NCBI RefSeq assembly: GCF_029894165.1
Contig: NZ_JARXXU010000001.1
Span: 1 to 64,000 of the forward strand
DNA from: Aurantimicrobium minutum
GTDB lineage: Bacteria > Actinomycetota > Actinomycetes > Actinomycetales > Microbacteriaceae
Length of the DNA: 64,000 bases
Direction of reading: 5' to 3'
Position numbers and translations under genes: made by a program. The notes under the pieces are model-generated. The model searched no databases. It saw only the letters and a list, made by a program, of their open reading frames with translations, and had not been told where the DNA came from. Position 1 is the stretch's first letter, and each line of letters opens with the position of its first letter. Shown here piece after piece: positions 56,122 through 64,000 of this stretch.

Positions 56122-56332
56122 TGATTAAGTCTAAGTGACGGATAAGTTCCCAGCCTTGAGGCGCGGTGAAACCGCGGGCATGCTTGACACATAAATCGTG
56201 GGCGAGTGACTCTGGTTCGGGTGAGAGTGGCCCCACCACGGCAAGCTGATCGTCGTAGTCATAAGTGAGTGAAAACTCTGCGGGCTGTAGGCATCGTCCC
56301 TTGGAACACGGACGCTCTGACTTCGAACTCAT
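56114..56332 (-). CDS. DUF3499 family protein
   Basis: 72 residues. Shows RPCSKGRCLQPAEFSLTYDY near the N terminus and AHDLCVKHARGF near 45-56, the two Cys/Cys-His pairs of the actinobacterial DUF3499 family, likely a small zinc ribbon, and the ending GWELIRHLD. Function unknown. Directly upstream of manB and overlapping it by 8 bases, as in the mycobacterial Rv3258c-manB order. Confidence 0.85.
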   Translation of the reverse strand: MSSKSERPCSKGRCLQPAEFSLTYDYDDQLAVVGPLSPEPESLAHDLCVKHARGFTAPQGWELIRHLDLINE

Positions 56333-56364
56333 ACGTTGAGGGTACCCGGAGGTAGCATGGGCGC

Positions 56365-56799
56365 ATGGATGACGCGTTCGCTGGCACGGTACCCAACCGC
56401 GGGTTGAGCCGGGACCGTCATGGCCGCGGAATGCGCGGCCCGGTGACGGGACCGCATCTGCCTCAACTGCGTGGACGCTATGAAACGTTTATGTTGACCG
56501 TCGCTCACACCGTGGACTACTTGCGCAGTATGTGGGCTGAGGAACTCTCGGATGTTCACTTTGATGTGGCACCCACTCCCCCACGGGTAGAGGTCAATGG
56601 CGTCGTGGAGCGCTGGAAAGTTGACCACGAACGACGTCGTATTGTGCTCTATCGCGTCCCCATTCAGCGCATGAGTAAACTCCACAAAGAAGACCCGCTG
56701 CACCGTCAGATGATGATCGAAAGCGTCGTCTTCCGGGCAGTAGCCGAGCTCCTAGGCAAAGACCCCTGGGATCTGGGGCCTGAGCGACTTCGGCCCTAA
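56365..56799 (+). CDS. Metallopeptidase-like (Rv3259 type) protein without HExxH
   Basis: 144 residues. RDRHGRGMRGPVTGPHLPQ near residue 16 and RIVLYRVPIQR near 92 match the actinobacterial Rv3259 group of the zincin-like metallopeptidase family (PF06262). The usual H-E-x-x-H helix reads MMIESVVFRAVAELLG here, with no histidine pair, so proteolysis is unlikely; loss of the motif is common in this group. GGAGG lies about 12 bases before the ATG. Divergent from DUF3499 by 32 bases. Confidence 0.78.
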   Translation: MDDAFAGTVPNRGLSRDRHGRGMRGPVTGPHLPQLRGRYETFMLTVAHTVDYLRSMWAEELSDVHFDVAPTPPRVEVNGVVERWKVDHERRRIVLYRVPIQRMSKLHKEDPLHRQMMIESVVFRAVAELLGKDPWDLGPERLRP

Positions 56800-56807
56800 C
56801 CCTGGCT

Positions 56808-58376
56808 TCAGCGAGGGTAGATCGTCAGGCTCGAACCCAACACGTTTGCCGGGTTTAAGGCAATCGAGGAACCCAGTCCCTGCGCAACAAATGTGAGTCC
56901 ACCCAACAGGCCTTGGGCACCGGCAAGCGAGTATCGAACACCGGCTCGAAGGGGAACCGTAGTCATTTTGGCGCTATCCAAAGTGACCGTGACATCTGCT
57001 TCTCCCCGAGCGGACAGAACAGCTGTGATGCTCTTCGAGCCTGGGTTGTAGAGAGTCAATGTGGGGTTGAGCCATGCAGGAATAGGCAGCGCAACATCTC
57101 CGGTCAGCCTCGTGCTGGAGCTAAACCAGGTGAAGTCACCGCCGGCAAGAGGCACGGGAGCAATCGCTGGTTGTTCTGTAGGAGTGACGGGCGCAGCTGG
57201 AGCACCCGGGGTGGCGGACGGCGTCGGAGTCGGAGTCGCCGAAGTTTGTGGTGCGGTTTGGGCGTTGACGGTGGAGGGATCAGCTGTCGCTGACTGCAAC
57301 GTCCGCACGCCTGCAACGACGGGTTGGTCGGACGTCACAATGACTGTATAGGTGCCATCTGCGACATCGGTGAAGGGAAGTTGAAGAGTGGTTTGTGCCC
57401 TCACCCGTGTGGTGATGGCTTGGGTCTCTCCCGTTTCGGAAATCAGTTTGAGGTTAACCTCTGCATCCTGGGTTCCGGGCACGAGCACGCGAACGGTAGG
57501 TTCGAGATCGCTCTGTACCGCGCCATGCTCATCCTCATCTTGCTTGGTTGCACCCATGAGGAAAACGCCCGGGAACACCTGGGACGTATTAGGACCAGCG
57601 CCGGGGCTCACCCAGTCCACACCGGAGGGTTGGAGTTTCCGGGTCACACTGTGTTGCATGCTGGCCAAAATCTGACCGCCCACGCTGTGAACGTGAACCA
57701 CCGGCTCCACCACATCAGGTGCGAATGCGGCAAGAGAAACGATGCGCTGCTCTCCAGGAAGAACAATGATTCCTTCTTGGGAGACAGCGTCGATGTAACC
57801 GCTCTCCCCGAAGATTTCAAAAGTGACCGTAGCTGTCACGCCGGTGGGGTTGGCGAGCATCAGCAGCGTGGTGCGACCCAAATCTGTAGAGCCACCCACG
57901 AGCCAAGAATCATTGGCTGGTTCGCTGCAGGCAGCGGTAGCCAGCCCTGAAAGCTCATCGCTGGAGGTCTGCTGGTATTGGTTTCCGGCCAGTAGGGGCT
58001 GTTCCGCAGCATCTTTTTCCGCAGGAACTTCCAGCACCGTGGGCGCCCCCATGGAATCGGGCGCCATATTGTCCACGGCATCCAGATTGTTTTGCGTGAC
58101 CTTGCTTGAGGGCGAATAGGTTTCCGTGGTCGGGGTGCCGCTGCTGAGGAATGTTGAGGCGTCAGTCGAGTTCGCCATCACCTGAACCAGTGGCCCTTGA
58201 CACACACGACGCTGGTCAGTGGGGGCAGGAGCCACCGTCAGCGATGGAGCCGTTCCGATATAAGACGGCATTGGCAGAAGCGCCAAACCTGCAATAACGG
58301 CAGCGGCAATACCTGCACCCACAACCCCGGTGACACCGGTAATCCCGGCGCGCATCAACTTAGTTTTGTTCGACAT
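56808..58376 (-). CDS. DUF5719 family exported protein
   Basis: 522 residues. One membrane helix near 12-38 and a large extracytoplasmic part rich in beta strands with a long Pro/Thr/Ala/Ser linker (near 380-410). The DUF5719 family is found beside large membrane glycosyltransferases of the Rv3265c/whiB2 region. A role in arabinogalactan or other cell-wall glycan assembly is inferred from context. ATG at 58376 overlaps the glycosyltransferase 3' end by 17 bases; a start 17 codons earlier is possible but would lie deeper in that gene. Confidence 0.78.
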   Translation of the reverse strand: MSNKTKLMRAGITGVTGVVGAGIAAAVIAGLALLPMPSYIGTAPSLTVAPAPTDQRRVCQGPLVQVMANSTDASTFLSSGTPTTETYSPSSKVTQNNLDAVDNMAPDSMGAPTVLEVPAEKDAAEQPLLAGNQYQQTSSDELSGLATAACSEPANDSWLVGGSTDLGRTTLLMLANPTGVTATVTFEIFGESGYIDAVSQEGIIVLPGEQRIVSLAAFAPDVVEPVVHVHSVGGQILASMQHSVTRKLQPSGVDWVSPGAGPNTSQVFPGVFLMGATKQDEDEHGAVQSDLEPTVRVLVPGTQDAEVNLKLISETGETQAITTRVRAQTTLQLPFTDVADGTYTVIVTSDQPVVAGVRTLQSATADPSTVNAQTAPQTSATPTPTPSATPGAPAAPVTPTEQPAIAPVPLAGGDFTWFSSSTRLTGDVALPIPAWLNPTLTLYNPGSKSITAVLSARGEADVTVTLDSAKMTTVPLRAGVRYSLAGAQGLLGGLTFVAQGLGSSIALNPANVLGSSLTIYPR

Positions 58377-61257
58377 CTTGATCACCAGCCAGAGGGTCTG
58401 CACTAACGGGGTCGTCGTCGCTTTCAATGAGTCCCGGAAGATATCGCTTGGGCCGCAGATCGGACATCACGGTTCCAGTAGGTATAGCAAGTAACAGAGT
58501 GAGCAAGATCACGAGTGCTTGACCACTCAGGATCAGCAGGCGCCAGGGCTCGACCGGCAGGCTGGGCTCAGGAATGGTTGTCGCGGCGGCGTCATAACCA
58601 GGAAAGCGCCACAGCAAACCAGCATCTGTCTTCCCGACAATCTCCACACCAGGGTTAGCATCTAACGTCGCTTTGACGCGCGCTGAGATGGTCTGCGCAT
58701 CAGGTGAAATTTCTTCACCGACGGCTTGAAGTGGCGGGGTCAGCAGGATGAAGCCCACGCCCAAGGTGGTCAGTGCATCCGTGGAATCTGTTCCACTCAC
58801 GGAAGAGAGGTTGCTGGCGGTTTCAGCCAGAACACTTTCCTGTTTCGCAAAACCGGCACCGGTCGTGACATAGGTCGACACAGATTCCAGGGTCAGCCCC
58901 GTTCCACGAACGAGATCGGTTCCCAGCCCGCCATCTGGTTGAGGAGTCAGAACGAGTGTTCCCACTTCAGGCTCGATCGCTGCTTGCGCAACAACATAGG
59001 CAGGAAGGGTCTGGCCGTTGCTGGCATAAACCTGGGCGGTGCCCAGATTGGCCGCAGCTAATGACGGTGCCGCCAAGAGAACAACGGCTGTGATTCCGAC
59101 GAACGCAGGATAGAAGGAGAATCGGCGAAGAATGGATGCACCCGTGCCCGCAGCGACCATCAGGCCCAGCCACGCGAGACTTAAACCGCTGCCGGGCCAA
59201 ATCGCCACGGCCTCACTGCCGTCGAAGGAGACCTGTAGTCCAGAGGCCAAGACCGCTGTGGCTAGTCCGAGCACCATCACGAGGACGGCAAGCTGTGCTC
59301 GAATCGGATATTGCGAGAACAAGCCCACGAACGCGAGGGCGACGAGAACGCCCACAAGAATCGCCACCCAGACACTGGCAACAGGATTAGCCCAGGGAAG
59401 CGAGTCAATGGAGAGAAGCCAGCCACCCAAACCATCGGTCGGGAAGCCCAGAGCAAGTTGCCACTGCGGGGGAACAACAGAGCCTGTGGCAGGTCCAGGG
59501 TCGGCAGCCAAACCAAAGAGGTTCAGACCCAGCACCTGCATGACAACCAGTGGTGCGACCAGGGCAGCGGCTGGAATGGGGATTGCGAGGAATCTGGGAA
59601 CTGAACGACCCGTGAGAAGAATCGTGCCCAACCAAATTACCAGGAGTGCCGGTGTGAGCGAAGGGGAGCAGGCAACGACTGCAGCAAAGAGCAGTGCTGT
59701 GGTCGCAGAAGCTGACCACGACCGCGCTGCCCGGATGCCTGCAAAGAAAAGGAATGGAAGCAGTAAATGCGTCAGCACCGCTGCAGGGCGTGCCTCGGTG
59801 AGGCCCCCTAACAATGCCGGGCTCAGTGCGTAGCCAATTGCAACGAAGGCGCGAATGCCCGCTCGCTGTGTCATGCGTGCTGTGAGGAGCCAGGCACCCA
59901 AACCGGCAATAGGCAAGGCCAGGAACCAGAGCAGCACGAGGGAGAAGGACGGTTGCCAGAAGGTCAGCGTTCCAAGAAGAGCAATGACACCGGAGAATGC
60001 ATCTGCCGGCCCCACAACGCCAAAGGCTCCAGCCCGCCAGCCCCAACCGAGGCTGCTCCAGAGTTCTGACACCGTCGCGCTCAACGGGAGTAGACCCCCG
60101 CCAGAAATGGCGGTTGCCCCTACTAGCGGTGAGTTCGCTCCAATAGAGACAAAGAGGAGAGCCATAACAACCCAGGCTCCGCCACCAGAGAAGAAATGTA
60201 AGGGTCGCTTTTCACCATGTTTGCGAATTTGTGCTGCCTCGCGGGCGAGTGCTTCTCGTCGTCGGACATCAGCCCTCGTCACACGCAAAGGTGCGAGTGC
60301 ACTCCATGGTGCAGTCTTTGTGGAACGAAGTTTTCGGCGAGCTCGCCCAACAGATCCACCCGAGAATGCAGCAGAAAATGCGGAACGAAATTCTCCCGAT
60401 ACGGCACCGGGTCGCTTGGCGAGTAACTGTCCCAAAGACCGGAGTATGGCCGAGGGCAAAAGCCCCAGCCAATGCCAGAACACGGCAGCACCGGAGCAAT
60501 AGACCAAGCGACGATACAGTTCAGCGGAACGATACTGACGAGCACGCTTCTTGCGGGCACGATAACTATCCGTGCCCACGGGTCCGATAACACCGTCGCC
60601 AGCATTGAGTACTCGTGCAGTGGGAACAACAGAAACACGGTGCCCCGCTAGTCGCGCACGAACGCAGAAATCTAAAGCGTCATCAACGACGGTGAGGTGA
60701 GGGTCGAAACCACCCAGTTGTTCCCACACCTGCTGGCGAACGAGCATGCCGTTTGCCCCCACCGCCATGACATCGCTGACCAGGTCGTGCTGAGCTTGGT
60801 CTAGCTCGTCTACGACAAGGGAAATAGTTCGACCACCCTGGGCCAACGTCACGCCGTATTCACGGATGTAATCAGGGCGTTCCCAATCCATCTGCTTCGG
60901 GCCTGCGATAGCAACAGAGGGAGAAACCTCGAGAGCGCCAATGAGTTGGGCGAGTGCATCGGGAGCTGGAGCGCTGTCCTGAGCAAGAAACCACAGGAAA
61001 TCATCGGGCCCCGTAACGGCTGGGAAAGCTTTCGCGGCCACATCGAGAGCCTCGCCGTAGCTCAGCTTTCCACCGCCGCGGAGAACTTGGCTGGGACCGA
61101 ACACTTGGAGCTGTGCCTGGGCCGTAACCTTCGTGGAATTGTCCACTGCAATAACGATGTCAGGACGTCTGGTCTGCTTCGCCAAGGCGTCGAGGGTTCG
61201 CGCGAGATGCTCGCCGCCCTGGCGGGCAACGATGATCGCAGTGACTCTCGTTTTCAT
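58360..61257 (-). CDS. Large membrane glycosyltransferase (GT2 domain plus polytopic region)
   Basis: 965 residues. The first 240 form a GT-A domain: RVTAIIVARQGGEHLARTLDAL near residue 4 (in part), VIAVDNST near 35, and VDDALDFCVRARLAGH near 195. At the usual D-x-D position it reads AQDSAPAPD. The rest (about 255-945) has at least twelve hydrophobic segments with extracytoplasmic loops. Related proteins beside whiB2 are thought to build or export wall glycan. Operon with DUF5719 and probably under WhiB2-linked control. Donor not known. Confidence 0.82.
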   Translation of the reverse strand: MKTRVTAIIVARQGGEHLARTLDALAKQTRRPDIVIAVDNSTKVTAQAQLQVFGPSQVLRGGGKLSYGEALDVAAKAFPAVTGPDDFLWFLAQDSAPAPDALAQLIGALEVSPSVAIAGPKQMDWERPDYIREYGVTLAQGGRTISLVVDELDQAQHDLVSDVMAVGANGMLVRQQVWEQLGGFDPHLTVVDDALDFCVRARLAGHRVSVVPTARVLNAGDGVIGPVGTDSYRARKKRARQYRSAELYRRLVYCSGAAVFWHWLGLLPSAILRSLGQLLAKRPGAVSGEFRSAFSAAFSGGSVGRARRKLRSTKTAPWSALAPLRVTRADVRRREALAREAAQIRKHGEKRPLHFFSGGGAWVVMALLFVSIGANSPLVGATAISGGGLLPLSATVSELWSSLGWGWRAGAFGVVGPADAFSGVIALLGTLTFWQPSFSLVLLWFLALPIAGLGAWLLTARMTQRAGIRAFVAIGYALSPALLGGLTEARPAAVLTHLLLPFLFFAGIRAARSWSASATTALLFAAVVACSPSLTPALLVIWLGTILLTGRSVPRFLAIPIPAAALVAPLVVMQVLGLNLFGLAADPGPATGSVVPPQWQLALGFPTDGLGGWLLSIDSLPWANPVASVWVAILVGVLVALAFVGLFSQYPIRAQLAVLVMVLGLATAVLASGLQVSFDGSEAVAIWPGSGLSLAWLGLMVAAGTGASILRRFSFYPAFVGITAVVLLAAPSLAAANLGTAQVYASNGQTLPAYVVAQAAIEPEVGTLVLTPQPDGGLGTDLVRGTGLTLESVSTYVTTGAGFAKQESVLAETASNLSSVSGTDSTDALTTLGVGFILLTPPLQAVGEEISPDAQTISARVKATLDANPGVEIVGKTDAGLLWRFPGYDAAATTIPEPSLPVEPWRLLILSGQALVILLTLLLAIPTGTVMSDLRPKRYLPGLIESDDDPVSADPLAGDQDVEQN

Positions 61258-61283
61258 CTTTGCCAGCCTAGGCAGGAGAAGCC

Positions 61284-61306
61284 AAAAACCCGCCCAATGG
61301 GGCGGG
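61284..61306 (-). terminator. Rho-independent terminator after whiB2
   Basis: Minus-strand stem CCCGCCC / GGGCGGG (61306-61300 and 61295-61289) with a 4-base loop followed by TTTTT (61288-61284). It lies 31 bases after the whiB2 stop, so whiB2 transcripts end here and the large glycosyltransferase needs its own promoter or read-through. Confidence 0.8.
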
Positions 61307-61336
61307 CGTGGCTAGGAAAGTGCGGGCCGAGAACGC

Positions 61337-61660
61337 TTAAGCGCGACGGCGGAGCTTGCGACGTTCGCGCTCGCTCAGGCCACCCCAGATGCCGAAACGC
61401 TCATCGTTGGAGAGCGCGTATTCGAGGCATTCGCTGCGAACTTCGCAGGAAGTGCAAATCTTCTTCGCATCGCGAGTGGATCCACCCTTTTCAGGGAAGA
61501 ACGACTCGGGGTCGGTCTGTGCACAGAGTGCATCTGCCTGCCAGGAAAGGGGGTTCTCATCGAGATCAACGGGACGAGAGGAGGGGGTTCCGGGGACTCC
61601 TAGACGAACTGGATCTACAAACCAATTCTCTGGAACGCTTGCGCGGTATTCCGGTGCCAT
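61337..61660 (-). CDS. whiB2: WhiB2-type iron-sulfur regulator
   Basis: 107 residues. Cluster cysteines C46, C69, C72 and C78, G90-I-W-G-G turn and a basic tail (RERRKLRRRA). WhiB2/WhiB (WhmD) controls septation and division in Actinobacteria. The ATG at 61660 has GGAG six bases upstream; the GTG at 61672 is in frame but less suitable. The N-terminal 40 residues are less conserved and rich in Pro. A strong promoter and a palindrome precede it. Synteny with manA/manB matches mycobacteria. Confidence 0.93.
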   Translation of the reverse strand: MAPEYRASVPENWFVDPVRLGVPGTPSSRPVDLDENPLSWQADALCAQTDPESFFPEKGGSTRDAKKICTSCEVRSECLEYALSNDERFGIWGGLSERERRKLRRRA

Positions 61661-61687
61661 ATGCAACTCCACCCCGGGTCGATGACT

Positions 61688-61704
61688 CGCGCCACCGTGG
61701 CGCG
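61688..61704. promoter_or_regulatory. Palindrome at the whiB2 transcription start
   Basis: CGCGCCAC (61688-61695), one base, GTGGCGCG (61697-61704): a perfect 8-bp inverted repeat 28 bases before the whiB2 ATG and immediately downstream of the predicted start of transcription. It could be an operator that blocks initiation, or a short 5' hairpin in the mRNA. Confidence 0.5.
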
Positions 61705-61712
61705 TCTAAGTA

Positions 61713-61741
61713 ATTACACCGTTGTCATTCGATTCCGTCAA
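61713..61741 (-). promoter_or_regulatory. Primary-sigma promoter of whiB2
   Basis: Minus strand TTGACG (61741-61736), 17-base spacer, TGTAAT (61718-61713). Both hexamers match the housekeeping consensus well and the spacing is ideal. Expected transcription start is about 61706, giving a leader of about 45 bases to the ATG. Confidence 0.65.
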
Positions 61742-61803
61742 GTCGAGATTTGCGAAGTTTGAAGACGCGCTGGAGGGTTTGCAGGCGTTTGAGGGTTTAT
61801 CCC

Positions 61804-62964
61804 CTAGAGAGCGAGGAAAAGTTCGCCGATTCCAGAGAAGCTTAATTCGGCTTCTTCCGCGGAAATAAAGGCATTTTGGCCCTGTGAAAGTTCCAGAGAA
61901 GAGTGAGCGCCCGTCACCGTAACTTTTCCGGCAGTGCAGGTAACAATCACATTTCGTGACAAAGAAAGTTGGCTCGTCTCCGAATTTTCTTTCGTCACGA
62001 CCACGTGCGCGAGCCGGAAATCAGGAACATCGGGAACAAAAAGATCAATACCTGGGGCTACCGGCTGTGCCTCGAGCAAGGGGACCGGCACAACTGCATC
62101 GCTGACAACTGACAGCAGTTCTGGCACATCCACATGCTTCGTGGTGAGACCCCCGCGCAGCACATTGTCACTGGCCGCCATGAGTTCAATCCCGAGGCCA
62201 CGAATATAGGCGTGCATATTTCCCGCGGGCAAATAGAGTGCCTGACCTCGCGTGAGAGTTACACGGTTCAACAGCAAGGCAACAATAACGCCCGGGTCCC
62301 CCGGGTAGTCCGTGCTGAGCTCAATGAGCAGGTCATCTTTCAGCACGCGCCCCGCCACGGCAACCTCAGCAACGAGGGCGACAGCGTTATCGCCTGACAG
62401 CGCCCACTCCAAAGCCCACCGAATGGCATTCTCCCCATGGGCAACAAGTTGCTCCGTGAACTCCACAATTGCGGAGGTGGAGTGGCACGCCTGAGTGTTG
62501 GCCTGTGCAAGAAGTTCCAGGTTGGTGAGTGTGTCTTCGAGTGGCCGAAAACCACATAACGCTTCGAATGTGTCCGAGAGCGCGAAGATGAGCTCCGGTT
62601 TGTGTGCATCATCCCGGTAGTTACGGTGGGGAGCATCGAGAGGAATACCCACCGCGTTCTCGCGGGCAAAACCTTCTCGGGCTTGCTCAGGCGAGGGATG
62701 AGCTTGGATCGAGAGTGGGTGAGCAGCGGCCAGAATCTTGAGGAGATGGGGCAGGGGCTGCTGGTCCGTTTGGGAAAGATATTCCGCGATAGTGCGTGCA
62801 CCACCGGCAGATTCTGGCTCCACAATCTGCGTAGGAGAACCGGGATGGGTTCCCAGCCACAGCTCTGCTTCCGGCTTGCCAGAAGGTGTCAGACCTCGCA
62901 GGGTCGCAATGTCTGTCAGAGAACCCCAGGCATAGTCTCTCGGGGAGTTATCGACACGAATCAT
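61804..62964 (-). CDS. manA: Mannose-6-phosphate isomerase, class I
   Basis: 386 residues; links fructose 6-phosphate and mannose 6-phosphate and so feeds GDP-mannose. Zinc-site pieces: QAHPSPEQAREGF near residue 97, HKPELIFALSDTFEALCGFRP near 130 (in part), and GNMHAYIRGLGIELMAASDN near 260 (in part). ATG at 62964 (MIRVDNSPRDYAWG); the 50-codon in-frame extension is antisense to the next gene and rejected. Divergent from the acyl-CoA dehydrogenase by 21 bases. Confidence 0.93.
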   Translation of the reverse strand: MIRVDNSPRDYAWGSLTDIATLRGLTPSGKPEAELWLGTHPGSPTQIVEPESAGGARTIAEYLSQTDQQPLPHLLKILAAAHPLSIQAHPSPEQAREGFARENAVGIPLDAPHRNYRDDAHKPELIFALSDTFEALCGFRPLEDTLTNLELLAQANTQACHSTSAIVEFTEQLVAHGENAIRWALEWALSGDNAVALVAEVAVAGRVLKDDLLIELSTDYPGDPGVIVALLLNRVTLTRGQALYLPAGNMHAYIRGLGIELMAASDNVLRGGLTTKHVDVPELLSVVSDAVVPVPLLEAQPVAPGIDLFVPDVPDFRLAHVVVTKENSETSQLSLSRNVIVTCTAGKVTVTGAHSSLELSQGQNAFISAEEAELSFSGIGELFLAL

Positions 62965-62985
62965 CACGAGGATTAGCCTAGCCAC

Positions 62986-64000
62986 ATGACCTTTGAGAGC
63001 CTGCCTTCTGACTTCTTCCAGCTTGAGGCGAGTCTGCCCGAACATCAGCTCGCCAAATTGATGGAGTTGCGCCACTATCTCGAGACCGAGATCAAACCTG
63101 TTCTCACCGATCACTGGGATCGTGCAGAGTTCCCCCAGGCCCTCGTGAAGGGCCTCGCCGACACCGGGCTGATCGGGATGGCGTGGGAAGAAACGCAGCC
63201 TTTTGAAACCTCAGCGGTTTTCCGCGGGTGGGTGGCGCTGGAGTTGGCCAGAGTTGATGCGAGCGTCGCAACCTATGTGGGCGTGCAAAACGGCCTTGCT
63301 ATGGGCTCCCTCGGTGTCTGCGGTTCCTCAGAGCAACGCGCCTATTGGTTACCCAAACTTTCCTCCGGTGACATCGTGGGATCCTTTGGTCTCACTGAAC
63401 CTCTCTCTGGTTCTGACTCGGCACAAGGCCTTCGGACCACGGCCACCCGTGAGGGGGACGACTGGGTACTCTCCGGGGAAAAGCGCTGGATTGGAAATGC
63501 CACCTGGGCAGACATCTGCGTGGTGTGGGCAAAAGATACGGCAGATGGACAGGTGAAGGGCTTTATTGTCCCCACCGATTCTGAGGGTTTTGTCGCGACC
63601 AAGATTGAACGGAAGCAGTCACTGCGGATCGTGCAAAACGCTGACATCACTCTGACGAAAGTCCGTGTTCCTGAGGCGAACCGTTTACAGAACGCCAACT
63701 CCTTTGCTGATACAGCCACCGTGCTTCGCCTCACCCGCGCTGAAGTGGCGTGGGCGGCAGTGGGCATTGCAGTTGGTGCTTATGAAGCCGCCCTTGCATA
63801 CGCCAAGGAACGTATCCAGTTCGGCAAGCCCATTGCTTCTCACCAGATGGTCCAGGACTTGTTGGTCAAGAGCTTGGGCAACATCACGTCCAGCCTGAGC
63901 TTGGTCTTAGAAACCTCCCGGATGCAAGATGCCGGCAAACTCAAGGACGAGCATGCCTCGCTGGCCAAAGCTGTCGCCACCTCCCGCATGCGTGAATCGG
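62986..64000 (+). CDS. Acyl-CoA dehydrogenase, glutaryl-CoA dehydrogenase-like (3' end outside window)
   Basis: The frame from the ATG at 62986 is open to the right edge, giving the first 338 residues. Pieces: LADTGLIGMAW near 57, SFGLTEPLSGSDS near 132-144 (FAD and substrate strand), WVLSGEKRWIGNATWADI near 160 (in part) and AKERIQFGKPIASHQMVQD near 280 (in part). The YFGLTEP-like and R-x-Q-F-G-x-P segments fit the glutaryl-CoA dehydrogenase branch, which oxidises acyl-CoA with FAD. The substrate is not certain because the catalytic glutamate segment near residue 370-400 is beyond the edge. Confidence 0.88.
   Translation, partial: MTFESLPSDFFQLEASLPEHQLAKLMELRHYLETEIKPVLTDHWDRAEFPQALVKGLADTGLIGMAWEETQPFETSAVFRGWVALELARVDASVATYVGVQNGLAMGSLGVCGSSEQRAYWLPKLSSGDIVGSFGLTEPLSGSDSAQGLRTTATREGDDWVLSGEKRWIGNATWADICVVWAKDTADGQVKGFIVPTDSEGFVATKIERKQSLRIVQNADITLTKVRVPEANRLQNANSFADTATVLRLTRAEVAWAAVGIAVGAYEAALAYAKERIQFGKPIASHQMVQDLLVKSLGNITSSLSLVLETSRMQDAGKLKDEHASLAKAVATSRMRES

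Overview
The window is a gene-dense stretch of an actinobacterial chromosome, most likely from the family Microbacteriaceae; small freshwater members such as Aurantimicrobium or Rhodoluna would fit the moderate base composition and tight spacing, but this placement is an inference. It rests on two WhiB iron-sulfur regulators of the WhiB1 and WhiB2 types, a SigH/RsrA-type sigma and anti-sigma pair, MtrA-MtrB-LpqB, a PdtaS-type kinase, the fused 2-oxoglutarate dehydrogenase E1/E2 (Kgd), and neighbourhoods (Rv3235-like, secA, hpf, comFC, lpqB, mtrBA, ahcY, manB, DUF3499, Rv3259-like, whiB2, manA) that follow the Mycobacterium tuberculosis order. I saw no rRNA, tRNA, CRISPR array, insertion sequence or prophage.

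Layout. 1-14.7 kb is a surface-glycan region: the tail of a secreted protein, dTDP-L-rhamnose genes (rmlA, rmlC, rmlD), two family 2 glycosyltransferases, a flippase, an alpha-1,2-fucosyltransferase-like GT11 enzyme, GDP-L-fucose genes (gmd, fcl), a GT-C-like membrane protein, a DPM-type glycosyltransferase with its DUF2304 partner, a GT4 glycosyltransferase and galE. Genes change strand often and this part is AT-richer than the rest, as expected of a variable polysaccharide locus. 14.9-24.8 kb is mostly housekeeping: kgd, an AT-rich orphan, rsrA-sigH, aroA-rsgA, rmlB and bcp. 24.9-37.5 kb holds whiB1, small accessory genes, ung, an ion channel, an acyltransferase, methionine genes (metY, metX) with a crotonase between them, galU, a GT87-like mannosyltransferase, nnrD and two CNNM/CorC-type proteins. 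37.7-38.7 kb is a compact nucleotidyltransferase/HEPN pair with a 34-bp palindromic operator. 38.7-44.8 kb has pdtaS, an alpha/beta hydrolase, a CpaE-like ATPase with a SAF-domain partner, an HTH protein and conserved actinobacterial unknowns. 44.9-63 kb is the conserved secA-to-manA block, and an acyl-CoA dehydrogenase runs off the right edge.

Working together: galU, rmlABCD, galE, manB, manA, gmd and fcl supply UDP-glucose, UDP-galactose, dTDP-rhamnose and, from mannose phosphates, GDP-fucose for the glycosyltransferases. This suggests a rhamnose- and fucose-containing envelope glycan. SigH/RsrA, Bcp and the WhiB proteins form a redox-responsive set; MtrAB-LpqB and WhiB2 link to envelope growth and division.

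The signals that stand out are the HEPN/MNT operator, a leader with two mutually exclusive hairpins in front of hpf, a SigH-consensus promoter that overlaps the aroA start, a 22-bp hairpin that covers the start codon of a crotonase, and an AT-rich orphan that looks like a capsule-type glycosyltransferase.
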